The notes under the pieces are model-generated. The model was not told the origin of the DNA, ran no database searches, and saw only the letters and a list, made by a program, of their open reading frames with translations. This document shows, piece by piece, positions 1-11,149 of a DNA stretch of 64,000 bases (its first letter is position 1; every line of letters begins with the position of its first letter). The DNA is taken from assembly GCA_936432065.2 (NCBI GenBank), contig OW386293.2, positions 46,347,923 to 46,411,922 of the forward strand, given 5' to 3'. The position numbers and the translations under genes are program-made. The DNA is from Rutpela maculata (taxonomy: Eukaryota > Arthropoda > Insecta > Coleoptera > Cerambycidae).

Positions 1-584
1 TCAGGCCACCCAAACCAAAGATTAGAGATCGTTTATAAGATCCATCCAAATATATCGATGATCCCTGAGAGAATTTGAACATTGCAACATGTTATTAATT
101 TTCTATAAATTCGTAAGAGTATAAGATAATGCATGATTGATTATTGTCAGTGATTTGTATGTGGCGTTATCTGGGAATAATTTCTGTAATAGACTACGTG
201 GTAAGCAAGCAAATTTTATGGTAATTCTTTTAGAACTTCTAGAAGACGACAATAATATTGGTTTGTCTACGAAGTACAATAATACAGCGAACTAATACTG
301 AATTAGAATTACAATTCGATAATAGTTAAAAATAAAATATACTATTATCTAGTTTAATTTGACAGAATTCAACAAAATAATAGTCAGTCGAAAAAAATAA
401 TAGTCTTATTCATCTATTTTTAAGTTAATGTTTGTTTTGTTGTACGACAACTTTTTATTAATTAAAATAAAAATCACCTCTTGTTTAAAAATACCATCAA
501 TATAATTTAGTTTAACAAAATTAACGATATTGTTAGTTAACCATTTTTTTTTTGTTGAATTTACCCATACTATTTCTTTGAGTG
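1..584 (-). mobile_element. Partial TIR transposon (copy A), TA-flanked family
   Basis: This stretch is the reverse complement of most of the complete element at 18823-19759. The match runs from the window edge to the terminal motif CTTTGAGTG followed by TA at 585-586. The other end lies outside the window. No coding capacity is visible. It is probably a non-autonomous Tc1/mariner-like DNA element, judged only from the TA flank and the TIR; the superfamily is an inference. Confidence 0.7.
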
Positions 585-624
585 TATGTACCTAATTAAT
601 TAATTTATTAATTATCGATTTTCA

Positions 625-1705
625 CTGGCGAATATCTCTGAAACTATAACAAAGAAAATGAATATAGACATTCTTGTAGGAAATTTAGTTATGCTTAATT
701 TTGCATAGATTACCTTTTTCCGTACGGACGCATCGTTTTCGAGTTATAAGCGAAGAATCGAAAAAAGAGATCTGCCTCTGCCCCCCTAAAGTGGTGGGGC
801 TAGGGGCGGAGACTTTTAATACTAACTACCCCCAACACATTCCTGAAGAGGAAAATTTTCCCCCTCCGCAATGTTCTCTACGACTCTTTCGTTGACTGGA
901 TTAGTAGCCATTTTGTGAGATTTATTTTTAGTTAGGAAAAATTTACTTATGATTCTCTTCCAAGAATATGAAGGTTTTTGTTGTATCTAAATATTTTAAA
1001 ATACGATCTCTACAAACACAAAAGGTCGGCCCTCCATTGGGCCTATCTTTTGTGTTTGTTGGGATGGTAAACATCGTTCTGTAATAAAATTAATGTTGTA
1101 GATCAACACAATTCATTAAACTAAATGCCGTAAATAGTGTCATAAAATTTGGAAAATTATGTCATAGAATCATAAAAAAAACTGAAAAGAGTGCCGAAAC
1201 TCTACTACTAATATTGATATTGAAGTCAGGTAAAAATACGTTTGAATCCGTGATTTGTTTATTTTTACTCCGACCTTGAGGTAACATTGACATTAGCTAA
1301 TAAAGTTCACTTAACTAGGCGGTTCAATTTTTTTCTGTCGCTCTTCGTAGTGGTCTCCCTATTTACCTTCTACACGGTAAAAGAAAATATACGTCATTTT
1401 GAATTTTTGAACTTTAGCACCAGGCTCATTATCAGAGAATCCTGAATGCCCAAAAGGGGATTGTAGAGAATATGGAGGAGGGGAGAATTTTCCTCTTCAG
1501 GAATGTGTTGGAGGTAAACATACTAAAAGTCCCCGCTCCTAGCCCCGCCGCTTCAGGAGGACGATTCTTCGCTTACAACTTGGAAACGATGTGTCATACG
1601 GGAAAAGATAATCTGTGCAAAATTAAACATAATTAAATTTCCTACAATAATGTTTATATTCATTTTCTTCATATGTGTTATAGTTTGTGAGATACTCGCC
1701 AGCCA
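625..1705. mobile_element. Foldback element with ~245-bp inverted arms
   Basis: The segment at about 625-870 is the approximate reverse complement of about 1465-1705. Shared landmarks are AAGCGAAGAATCG, the GC-rich block around GGGGCTAGG, and CACATTCCTGAAGAGGAAAA. The 600-bp centre is AT-rich and non-coding. A 195-bp open frame inside the left arm is not conserved in the mirrored arm and is not called. A diverged partial copy lies at about 13840-14060. Confidence 0.6.
1012..1062. repeat. Short perfect-stem hairpin
   Basis: ACAAACACAAAAGG...CCC pairs with GGG...CTTTTGTGTTTGT across a tiny loop, giving a stem of about 20 bp inside the spacer of the foldback element. It may be a remnant of an older palindrome. 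No terminator role is implied in a eukaryote. Confidence 0.5.
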
Positions 1706-2040
1706 AAATACAGTCTCCATCGCTAAAAATATCGACCATCGATAACTTTAATGTAGATATTTTTTTTACCGAGTTTGTCCTAAAAGTCAATTACAGAACC
1801 AACATCGGTAAATTCCACCGAGAGCGATTAATTTATACCTACTCGATAATAATGAAGTGAACTTAGCTCAAAATAATATGTAAAAAGAGTTATTTTTGCC
1901 GATGCTATAAACTCGAATAGGGTTTCTACAGACGAGTAGATAAAATGGGTTAAACAGGGTCGATAATTTTATCGACTGAACTGGTAATAGCACCGATAGA
2001 TAGGTAGTACAGAAGTAATAAAAATGGAAATAAGCTTTGT
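1706..2040. other. Unannotated AT-rich spacer
   Basis: I see no coding signal, RNA gene or repeat here. Part of a minus-strand open frame (1868-2272) crosses it, but its composition is low-complexity Ile/Phe/Tyr from AT-rich DNA and it runs through the tandem duplication to the right. Confidence 0.5.
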
Positions 2041-2545
2041 AAATTTCTGAATTTTCTGTGTAATTCAAATTACAAATTCTGGTTTGTAATTTCATTAAAA
2101 ATTGAATTAAAAATAAATTACAAATTTTTATAAGAAATTTACAAAATTTGAAATTCAAATTTACGATACAGTTTTGTAAAATCACAAAACGTATTCGATT
2201 CACACAAAAAATAGCAGAAATGCAAACATAAATTGTATAAAAAAAGATGATGATTTGTAAATTTGCAAACATTTCTTGTAAATCAAATTACAAATGATTT
2301 TTTTGTAATTTTACAAATAGTTCTGGAGAATAAATTACAAATTTTCATAAGAAATATACAAAATTTGTATTCAAATTAACGATACAGTTTTGTAAAATTA
2401 CAAGACGTATTCGATTTTCACAAAAAATAGCAAAAATGCAAACATAAATTGTATAAAAAAGATGATGATTTTTAAATTTGCAAACATTTCTTGCTATTAA
2501 AATTACACATGTTTTTTTGTAATTTTACCGATAGTTTTGGACAAT
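2041..2545. repeat. ~216-bp tandem duplication, two copies
   Basis: Two adjacent diverged copies share landmarks AATAAATTACAAATTTT (2112 and 2329) and GATGATGATT (2246 and 2461), so the period is 215-217 bp. Both are built of TTTGTAAATT-like words. Open frames across it are artefacts of composition. Confidence 0.75.
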
Positions 2546-2625
2546 TGATTTTTAAACATGTTGAGTAATTTTGCAAAATTTTTCTGCAAAACCTACTATA
2601 CAGATTTGCAAAATTACAATTAGTA

Positions 2626-2922
2626 CCTGCTACAAAGGCAAGGCCACCTGCGGTACCACAATGTGCGGGAAAAAATAAAATCATTTTGAATGTCAAAAAT
2701 TCTGAAAAATGCATCCGATCGGCGCCACAATCGTACAAACACCAAAATTTGATTTGGTTTTTGATGGGGGATTTCTCATACATAAGCTTATATGACAAAG
2801 GAGATCCTCAGTTTCTGCAATTTGTGGTGGATACGTGAAATTCATCAATACCCACTAATATGATTTTAAGTTTTTTTCCAGATTATTTTGATACCGCAGG
2901 TGGCTTTGCCTTTGTAGCAGGC
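2626..2922. mobile_element. Small element with ~30-bp terminal inverted repeats
   Basis: CCTGCTACAAAGGCAAGGCC at 2627 is repeated, inverted, at 2893-2921 (ends in GCCTTTGTAGCAGG). The pair encloses about 235 bp with no coding potential. I could not identify a clear target-site duplication, so the superfamily is open. Confidence 0.5.
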
Positions 2923-3966
2923 GAATGTTTTTCTGGTCATTTTAAGAATTACATCTATTTCTCTGAAGTTATCAGTTGTCATTCAGGTTTTGAACGTATC
3001 ATACTCATTTTCATATTATATTCTTGATTTTGATGAAATAAGATTTAACATGGAAAGAATAATGTTAAAAAAATAGTCATTTTTTGCCAATCCTGACGAA
3101 AGTGCAGAAACAGTGTTTTTCGACTAATTTTTGGTCGCTTTTTAACTGAATGACTAACTCGTAAACGAATATTGCCTAATATTAGCACATGGTACATAAT
3201 AATATTGTTTCTTCCATTTGTGCACATTATTTTGTGTGCTACTTTGATAACTGTCAAATTCCAATACTGATTTTTAAATCGCTCAAACGGAACATTTGAC
3301 ATCTGTCAATCAATAGTTACTTTTACCAGGGGACAAAGTAGTATTGCAAGGATAAAATTATTTGCTAACATGCAGTTTTATTATTTCAATAATGTTAATA
3401 AAAATAATTAAGGTATAAATGACTGACAGAATTTGGCAGCTGTCAACTGTCAGAATACTATAATTTCATCATAAAAAAATACTTGTAATACAACAGAATT
3501 CATGATGTCAGTAAGCCCTATGCTTCGCCTGTATATACCTTTATACGGTTTTCCTCGTGGCATTGACACTGTTATGACAGCTGTCAACTGTCATAATAAC
3601 TCTATTCGCCGAAAAAAATTATACAGCAGATTTAGTACCGTCCATTGACCCTCATTTTAAATAAAAGGTCATTTTATCCTCTATCAGTAATATTATTTTG
3701 ACAGTTGACAGCTGTCATAATGCTGCCAATGACGACTGACGACGTTAGTAGGCACATGCATAATCCTTCACTGACCGAAGCTCAGGTGTAATAGAGGCTA
3801 CTAATTATGCTGTATAATTATATAATGTTTCATAAGTCACTAAGATTATTTTGACAATTTCACAGTTACGATGATACTCTGCCAATGGCCATTTACGACG
3901 TTAATAGCCACACAACTGACCCTCTTTTTGCTCTTCTACAGTGGCATCAGGAATTTGACAATCACT
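2923..3966. other. AT-rich spacer with a GACAGCTGTC motif cluster
   Basis: There is no gene. Between about 3430 and 3900 the motif GACAGCTGTC / CAGCTGTCAACTGTCA recurs near 3438, 3578 and 3702 in both orientations, with related GACGTTARTAG words near 3740 and 3900. It may be a decayed inverted repeat or a motif-rich host stretch. Similar CAGCTGTCAAAATTTC words recur in the foldback element at 37-39 kb. Confidence 0.45.
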
Positions 3967-4183
3967 ATTCAAATCAGAGATGGATCGAGGAAACTTTCCA
4001 TATTTGATAAAAGTCTGTAAAAGTCACGTAAATAATATAATTGTATGCAATCTATGGTATCTTTCACCATAATTTCCATATATTAAATAAACGTACGAAT
4101 TTCTGTTTGAGGATAAATATTATTCCATTAAAATTGGTATCATTTCTTATATTGTAAAAATATTATATTCATTTGTTATTATA

Positions 4184-4885
4184 CTCTTCGCAAAAACGAA
4201 GAGTATATTGTATTTGATCGGCACATTTCTAAAATCGTAAATATCGCTCGTAGAGAAAAAAATTTCATATCATTGTGTTAGTGAACGAATTCTGAACAAC
4301 TTTCAAAATGTCCGTCTGTCCGTCCGTCCGTCACGTTTCTTGTAAGCACGATAACTTAAGAAAGAAAACTCCGATTGTATTGAAATTTAGAAAATAAGTT
4401 AGTGTTAGCTAGAGGAAGAACCCTATTGTTTTTGAAGAAAATCGATCAGTAAATAAAAAAGTTATTAATTATTTAATTTAAAAAAAATTTTTTTTTGTTA
4501 ATTTTTGTGGCTTGCACTAAAATTGAAATCGCGAGATATTATTTCCATAACAATTTTTTTTTTGTGTATGAACTTTACTAATATTTCTTAGAAGTGAAAT
4601 ATGTATGAATATCGAAAGATATATATCACAGATAATCAATTTTCCTAGCAACAGGTGGTGGCGCAGCGGCTAAAGCTTTTCGCTGCAATCCAAGGGTCCC
4701 GTGTTCGAATCCCACAGGTTGGATTTTTTTTTCATACAATTTTTTTCACAACAAGGTTTTATCACAAAATTTAGGATGCCCAAAAACTAACATTATTTAC
4801 AAGAAAACTGCGAAGAGTATCCTATAGAATGTGTAACAATTATATATAAAAAGCTCAGTAAATTGGCGAAGAGTACGTTTTTAGC
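4184..4885. mobile_element. Insertion in the LTR with a tRNA-like promoter
   Basis: This 702-bp insert in the partial LTR is bordered by TTGTTATTATA (4173-4183) and TTGTTATTTTA (4886-4896), an 11-bp duplication with one mismatch. It begins CTCTTCGC, and GCGAAGAG recurs inverted at 4866-4873. Near 4653-4725 lies a tRNA-like block with an A-box (TGGCGCAGCGG) and a B-box (GTTCGAATCCC), but no acceptor stem forms. The long duplication suggests retroposition; the short inverted ends would fit a DNA element. The class is unresolved. Confidence 0.5.
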
Positions 4886-5183
4886 TTGTTATTTTATACC
4901 TTCCATAATTCCCATATATTAAATAAACGTACGAATTTCTGTTTGAGGGTATATTAGGATAAATATTATTCCATTAAAATTGATATCATGTCTTATATTG
5001 TAAAAATATTATATTCATTTATTATTTTATGTCTTCATAGTTACTCCAGTAAATTGTAAGTTAATAGAATGTGAATAGAAGTGAGCGAGCTACACACCTC
5101 CCCCCAATCACAACAATCAATCAAGCAAAGTGTCGATGGAAAAATGTACCTTTTTAACATGAGATGGCGGAATATTGCATATG

Positions 5184-6640
5184 TCAACCAACAAAAAGGC
5201 AGGTTTGACTGTCAACATTGACAGTCACAACTTTATTATTTTTAATAAAAGTAATTAACTTGTCTGTACGGGACAAAACTTTAGTACAATATAGTAAAGC
5301 TTCGTTTATAACGTTCTTTACGATAAAAATAAAGTTACATTTGGAAATCTCAAGGTTAACAAATTTACATGAGGAACTGGAGAAAAAATTGTGAAAGTAT
5401 CTTCGTAACTTGTCAATAAATACTGGTATGTTTGGAGTATCATATGGCTTAATGAAAAATTCGCCAGGTAACCGTAGAGGTTGACCATAAATTAGTTCTG
5501 CAGATGAACATTGCAAATCTTCTTTGGGAATTGTCCTGAAAGTTAATAAAACAATTTGAAGTTCATCTACCCAATGTGACGTATTAGCTCTTGCTGTTAA
5601 TGCAGCTTTAAGAGAGCGGTGAAAACGTTCTACCATTCCGTTGCTTTACGGGTGAAAAGTAATAATACGAATTCTATAAAAACCCAAAAACTTAGAAAAT
5701 TCGCAAAATAATTTCGATTCAAATTGAACTCCCTGGTCTGTAGTCACCGTTAAGGGACACCAAACCGGCACACAAAATTCTGAAATAAGGAACGTGCAAC
5801 AGTCTCTGCAGTAATATCCTTATGAGGGTAAGCCTTTGGCCACCTAGTATATCGTTCAATTACTCTCAGAATATAAGAGTAACCTCTGGATGGAGGTAAT
5901 GGTCCTACTATATCTATATGAATATGGTCAAATCTACACTTAGGTATTTCGAATTCACCTAGCGGGCTCCTAGTGTGACGTAAAACTTTGACAGCTTGAC
6001 AGTTAATGCAAGTCTTAGCCCATAAATTGCAATCAGTGCTCATTTTGGGCCAGAAATAATTATGTGTGGCTAAAGTTCTAGTAGCTTTAATCCCAGGATG
6101 AGATAGGCCATGAAATATATCAAATATCATTCTTCTATAAACAATCGGAACATATAGGCGTAGTTTCGGACGAGAAACATCGCACCAAATAAATTCATCC
6201 AAGTCTGGAATTTTATTTTTCTTTAAATTAAAAGTATGTTTAGAATTTGAAGATTGATTGGACAATAAGTGTTTAAGGTCAGAGTCTTTTTCTTGTGTTT
6301 TACATAATAATCTCAAATCGAAATTAACATTCAGTGAAGGGGATTTTTCGATTTGAATTGGTGAAACACTATGGGTCAAAGAAGATTCGTCATGAATACG
6401 TGACAAGGTATCTGCGATGACATTTTTACTCTCTTTAATATGTTTAATTTCACAAGAAAACTAAGCAATATATTCCAGATGACGTATTTGCCTCGGAGAT
6501 CTTTCAGCTTTTGTGAATAAAGCATTGATTAAAGGCTTATGGTCGGTAAAACAAATAAATTTGCGACCTTCTAGTAAATGTTTAAAATGCTTAATAGCAG
6601 AATATAAAGCTAAAAGTTCTTTGTCAAAGACTGAGTACTT
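5184..6640 (-). pseudogene. Ty3/gypsy pol fragment: RNase H and integrase
   Basis: Reading from 6640 leftward: the RNase H C-terminal half (FDKELLA, then TDHKPL, then VIADTLSR), the integrase zinc finger (H-H-C-C with LSHPGIKATR and CINCQ), then the catalytic core with D in HIDIVGPLP, D in TTDQG and E in NGMVERFHR. A C-terminal tail ends near 5184. The core is broken by a frameshift near 5749 (after FGVP) and an in-frame stop just before SNGMVERF at about 5640. A stop also lies near 6461 in the RNase H part. The first RNase H catalytic residue and all of RT are absent. It is inactive. Confidence 0.9.
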
Positions 6641-7190
6641 GGCGGGGTCACCAATTTATGGTGTCTTTCACCATAATTTCCATATATTAAATAAACGTAC
6701 GAATTTCTATTTGAGCGTATATTAGGATAAATATTATTCCATTAAAATTGATATCATTTCTTATAATGTAAAAATATTATATTCATTTGTTATTATTCTA
6801 TACCTTCGTAGTTACTCCAGTAAGTTATAAGTTAATAGAATGTGAATAGAAGTGAGCGAGTCGCTACACACTTATTTGGTATCAAAATGAAGCGTGCATT
6901 ATCACGAATCAGATTTCACCATAAAATAGCCGATCAATATACCCAATGGAAAGTTGGAAGGAAAATTTCCTGAAAACTTTCGGAGTTTTCAAAACAGAAA
7001 GTTTCCAGGAAGTTTTCCTTCTAACTTTCCATTGGGTATATTGATAGGCTATTTTATGGTGAAATCTGATTCGTGATGATGCAAGCTTCATTGTGATACC
7101 AAATAAGTGCATACAATTATATTATTTACATGACTTTTACAGACTTTTATCAAATTTGGAAAGTTTCCTCGACCCATCTCTGATTCAAAT

Positions 7191-7782
7191 TCATTTTCTT
7201 TTTAGCAAAAGCACGGCCTCTCGTTACAAATGTAAAGAGTAAACAAACAGTTGTTGACTATTTCTAACTTTATGGTGACATCTACTAACTAGCCTCGTAT
7301 TTTTTATATTTAAATATTTTTTATCATCAAAATGTGAAAATTGCGAAAAAGCCTATGCAGGAAAGTATTATTTTCTCCATTGAATGTATTATCCGAGCGA
7401 AACAAGCATGAAATGAGACACTTTCCTCCCTAGTTACACATATAACAATTTTTTGCAACCGTTTCGAAACCGTTTTTTTTTTCAACAAATCGACTAGAAT
7501 TGTAATTATCTCTCGATGATGTCAATATTGTTGACGAATCACGCGTCGAGTGGGGTAGTATTCGAGTGTTTTGGTGGAGACTATTTTATACAGTGTCACT
7601 TAAAAGGTGCCAAATCTCTCTATTACTACTAAATCAGTCCGATGTGCTTTGCGTCACATGTCATGTAAGGTGAACACCAGGAGCTATGGCGAGTAAGGAG
7701 GAAATTTCGAGGCAATACTTCTCTATCGTTGCTGATATGGTGCAAAGTAGGCGCAGAATATTGATTTTATTGTTATGGAGTT
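7191..7782. other. Unannotated spacer
   Basis: I see no recognisable repeat or coding signal. It is moderately AT-rich and may be host sequence between two hAT insertions. Confidence 0.4.
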
Positions 7783-7790
7783 AAAGCAAC

Positions 7791-8297
7791 TAGGGTTGCA
7801 CCAGATATACTGGCTCCGGTTCATCCGGCCACTTTTACCGGATATCCGGTTTGGGCAGATCTATCAAATAGATCCGGCCGGCAAGGCCGGATTTATTATT
7901 TATTATTTTTAGTACATATCAAATATATTTTTTTAAACGTTTAATACAAACGAAACAATCAATATGTTTCTTAACAGAAATAAAAACAATAGATGTAATA
8001 AAAATAAACGATTTCAAAAGTTTCAACTAAATATAAATAATAGGTATTTTATGTTCAGTTTAATCAAATCCATTGCACAGTGAGTAATAAGCCAAAAAGC
8101 ACAGTCAGAATAAATTCCCTTGACTGCAAAATCTAACTATATTTCTTGTCTAGACATGTACATGTGAGAAGGTCCATGACTCCATGCTCCATGAAAAGTC
8201 TGGCCGGATAATCAGGCCTGATTTAATCCGGCTGAATTTTATCCGGCGGGTTCGGACTGGATTACTGCATCCGGTTATCCCGCAAGGTGCATCCCTA
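7791..8297. mobile_element. hAT-type MITE, 507 bp, 8-bp TSD
   Basis: The termini are TAGGGTTGCACC and GGTGCATCCCTA, flanked by a perfect 8-bp duplication AAAGCAAC (7783-7790 and 8298-8305). Subterminal regions are rich in CCGGAT words on both sides. There is no transposase frame, so it is non-autonomous. Confidence 0.92.
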
Positions 8298-8305
8298 AAA
8301 GCAAC

Positions 8306-9387
8306 ACCAAGAACGTACAAAATGACAGATACGCGCGCGTAATAGCGATTTCTTGTACGTTTGCACTTACGTCTGACGTAAACTTGCGTGTTCGTACGAT
8401 ACCTAAAACGTATCCGTGTCGAGATGAGTTGGTATTACCTATCGCCCGATTGCATTCCATTACTCGATATTTTACAACATAACCTTTCTTTATAAACGTA
8501 ATTCTGTGTCTGTGGCATTTCCAAAAGAATTTCGTAAACAATAAATGATAGTAACGAAAAAAGTGAGGTTATGCTGAAAACGTACGGCTACGCTACGTTT
8601 CAAATATTGCTTTATCTGAATTTACATGCATATACCGTAACGTGTAATTGTAGAAGAACACACTACCGTGCATCTGAGTGACGCGACACCAATTTATTTA
8701 GGGCGCCAGTTGCGTTCTGCTCCGTTCTGCCACTCCCAAGCGGGTTCGAGATAAGATATAACTCGATAGACAAGTAATGGACCAAGGCTGCACTACCTTA
8801 CATCATTAACGATGCTTCCTCTCTAATGAGAATTTGGTCTTTCTCTTTGACGGGATTCCACTTATTCACCTACTAATAATGGATTCTTCACATAATGATT
8901 TCTGAAAATTCGCATAAAAAAATCCCTGTCGAGCTCCCGTAAGGCGACCAGAACATTGAGTTTCAAACTTGCTGAGTTATGAGACTCCGATTAACTCAAT
9001 GTTTCCGGTCTTCTAAACGAAAACTCCGGGGATTAAGACTAGCAATAAGTCCTTAACATCAATAAAATGCAAATAGTTCAAAGAGTACCATTTATTTACC
9101 AGCTTTAAAACAAGTACAGAGAAATTCTGCAATATCCTATCCAATAAATTATATAATTTGAAAGAATCGTCTCCTCAACTAAGGCAAGATAAATTTTATC
9201 ATACAAATGAGGGCGTGCGCTAACAATCGATTTGGTAGAAAAGATTCATGCAACTTCCTCAGAATTTAATGCAAGCATTTTAAAATTTGTAAATTATGGT
9301 AATTATGGCTGACTGAAAATAATATAAAAATATTTTACTTAAAAATTTTTGGTTCGCTTTTGATTAGCTTTAAAGTTCTATACTGTG
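8306..9387. other. Unannotated spacer
   Basis: There is no gene that I can support. A minus-strand 88-codon frame at 8275-8541 starts just past the right end of the hAT MITE and has no recognisable motif. The GC-richer patch at about 8650-8760 is unexplained. Confidence 0.4.
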
Positions 9388-9514
9388 ATTATATTTCCCG
9401 CCTCTTCCTCAAGATCACTGTGTAGTTTACTCTTCTTCCGCTAGGTGGCGCCACGCAGTTCAAAGCTAGACTAAAAAACCTCCGCCCCACACAAGCCCGT
9501 GCAATGACAAGTTC
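9388..9514 (+). repeat. DIRS-like left inverted terminal repeat
   Basis: It matches the reverse complement of 10622-10750 almost base for base over the inner 95 bp (GTAGTTTACTCTTCTTCCGC onward). The outer 35 bp is diverged: TTCCCGCCTCTTCCTCAAG here against GACCGCCTCTTCCGAATAG on the right. Confidence 0.85.
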
Positions 9515-9689
9515 ATTATTCTCTTGCGTGTTGGTGTGAACGCTGCTACGGTACAGACGCGATGCATCGAAATATGTGCAATAAAAGAAGAAAACAATTA
9601 AAGCTGTTCAGTGATAAAGTTAACCATTTAAAGGGTAGGAAAAAGCAGAAAAATCAGACAAAGAGAAGAATCATCGGAAGCCGAAACTG

Positions 9690-10231
9690 CTGAGAGCACT
9701 GGAAATGCCAGCCAAACAGCGCACAGAGTACACATTTTCTCTAATAGAAATAGAAAATATAAATATTTTAAAGTAGAAATAAAAATTCCGGCTAGAATTA
9801 AAACCACGGCTCCAAATTCAGTTCAGCCAATATTACTGTTACCTTTTTTTTCACAAAAAAAAAAAGAAAAACAAAGTGCTGCTAGTATACTTTGCTGTTA
9901 TTTAAATAGAACCAAGGAGGTAAGGGAATTAAAGAATCTTTACAAACTATTACCTACAAAAAGCCTTAGAGTGTAGCAAAACCTCAGTCTATTAGTCGTT
10001 GGGACTCGTTTAGCTTTACAAAAAAAAAAAAAAGAAATAGAATTGACACATCAATCTTCAAAGCCCATAGTACTAGACATGCCGTTATATCAGCGGCAAC
10101 TAGAAAAGGTGCGAATTTTGATACAATAAGAAATACAACAGGAATGGACTGCTTCATCTAATGTTTTCATAATCTTTTATAACAGACCTGTAGCAAATCT
10201 TGAAAGATTTGGAGACATTATTTTGGAATAA
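9690..10231 (+). pseudogene. Tyrosine recombinase (DIRS-type) remnant
   Basis: Translated in pieces, this carries the catalytic C-terminal domain of a tyrosine recombinase. In order: a SLIEIENI strand; IKTTAPNSVQPI; a PFF/YLNRTK segment; QSISRWD; GIDTS-like IDTSIFKAHSTRHAV with the H-x-x-R box at 10066-10080; GW; and FYNRP with the nucleophilic Tyr near 10180. The frame is broken near 9766, within the oligo-A run near 10020-10035, and by one extra base at about 10144 (GGAATGG). The protein would catalyse integration of a circular DNA intermediate. The N-terminal part and upstream gag/RT are gone. A Crypton recombinase is the alternative, but the flanking repeat structure favours DIRS. Confidence 0.8.
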
Positions 10232-10451
10232 ATTATTCTTTGCCTCTTACTTATTTTTCTTTTTAAGTAAGTTTAACAAAAAAAGTTATATTGAGAATTA
10301 AGTTTTTATATTAAGAATAAGATCCTTGTTTGTCTTTATTTTTACAAGAATTGTACTCCACATTTTGGTACTAACTGTCTTATTACTTAATGTTTTCATG
10401 TTAGTCGTTTTTTTCCCCTGAACTGTTGCAAATTTCTGCTACTTTAAACAT

Positions 10452-10563
10452 CTACACAGTGATCTTGAGGAAGAGGCGGGAAATATAATTAAGAGATTAA
10501 ACGAACTTACCTTAAGTGAAGTTTGATCTTAATTATATGACCGCCTCTTCCGAATAGATCACT
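10452..10563 (-). repeat. DIRS-like internal complementary region
   Basis: Its reverse complement reads: right-ITR outer end, then a 45-bp extension (AAGATCAAACTTCACTTAAG...), then the left-ITR outer start ending GATCACTGTGTAG. Such a region templates end completion and circle formation in DIRS elements (known family biology). It differs from the genomic right extension by only a few bases. Confidence 0.8.
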
Positions 10564-10621
10564 CCCTCCCCCCATTGCCTGTGATCTATTCTAATTACAG
10601 TTTTCTTACTTTGAAGAAAAA

Positions 10622-10768
10622 TGAACTTGTCATTGCACGGGCTTGTGTGGGGCGGGGGTTTTTTAGTCTAGCTTTGAACTGCGTGGCGCCACCTAGCGGA
10701 AGAAGAGTAAACTACAAAGTGATCTATTCGGAAGAGGCGGTCATATAATTAAGATCAAACTTCACTTA
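10622..10768 (-). repeat. DIRS-like right inverted terminal repeat and start of extension
   Basis: This is the inverse of the left repeat, followed by an extension not present at the left end. The extension is interrupted at 10769 by a MITE and resumes at 11150. Confidence 0.8.
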
Positions 10769-11149
10769 GGGCCGGTTTTATCGGTACAGTTTAAACCTAA
10801 GTTTAACTAGAAGATTCTGTTGAAGTTCGAAATAAAAGTAAATGGCGTGTTTAGCAAAGTGTATATTAAGCACACTCATCAAACAGGAAATTAGCAAGAA
10901 CCCTTTAACAAAAACTCAAAAAGACACTTCTCACAGCAGTTTTTTAATACAAAAATCATTCGATAACGAGTTCGATAACTATCGATAATAACTTAATAAC
11001 AACTATCAATACCACAGAATCTTTATTCAAATTTAATTAATAATTTCCTATTTGATGAATGTGCCTAATATACACTTTGCTAAATACGCTATTTACTTTT
11101 ATTTCTTCTAGTTAAACTTAGGTTTAAACTGTAGCTATAAAACCGGCCC
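10769..11149. mobile_element. PIF/Harbinger-type palindromic MITE, TTA TSD
   Basis: The ends are GGGCCGGTTTTATCGGTACA and its inverse (TATAAAACCGGCCC), flanked by TTA at 10766-10768 and 11150-11152. The undisturbed target is preserved in the internal complementary region (CTTCACTTAAGGTAAG), which confirms the 3-bp duplication. It is 381 bp, with arms of 100 bp or more, and non-coding. A fragment of the same family is at about 45186-45262. Confidence 0.9.

Larger units (their letters stand above)
4046..6874 (-). mobile_element. Ty3/gypsy LTR retrotransposon remnant
   Basis: In minus orientation the 5' LTR is 6654-6874 and the 3' LTR is 4898-5095, both beginning TGTGTAGC. A purine tract (complement of CCTCCCCCC, 5096-5104) abuts the 3' LTR, and a TGGTGACCCCG primer-binding site abuts the 5' LTR at about 6643-6653. 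A further partial LTR (4046-4183 with 4886-4898) is joined to the left of the 3' LTR. Gag, protease and RT are missing. I found no clean target-site duplication. Confidence 0.8.
3975..7182. mobile_element. Palindromic hAT-type MITE, split by nested insertions
   Basis: The ends are CAGAGATGGATCGAGGAAAC (3975) and its inverse (to 7182). They are flanked by identical 8-bp duplications ATTCAAAT at 3967-3974 and 7183-7190, as for hAT elements. The original element is 3975-4045 plus 6875-7182, about 380 bp, and is a near-perfect hairpin: 6875-6985 folds onto 6990-7118. A related copy lies at 40095-40804. The Ty3/gypsy remnant interrupts it at 4046-6874. Confidence 0.85.

Noticed and set aside
1868..2272. 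Minus-strand 134-codon ORF
   Set aside because: It crosses a tandem duplication and has Ile/Phe/Tyr-rich composition expected from AT-rich DNA.
4653..4725. tRNA gene
   Set aside because: A- and B-boxes are recognisable but no acceptor stem or proper anticodon arm forms, and the block lies inside a retroposed insertion.
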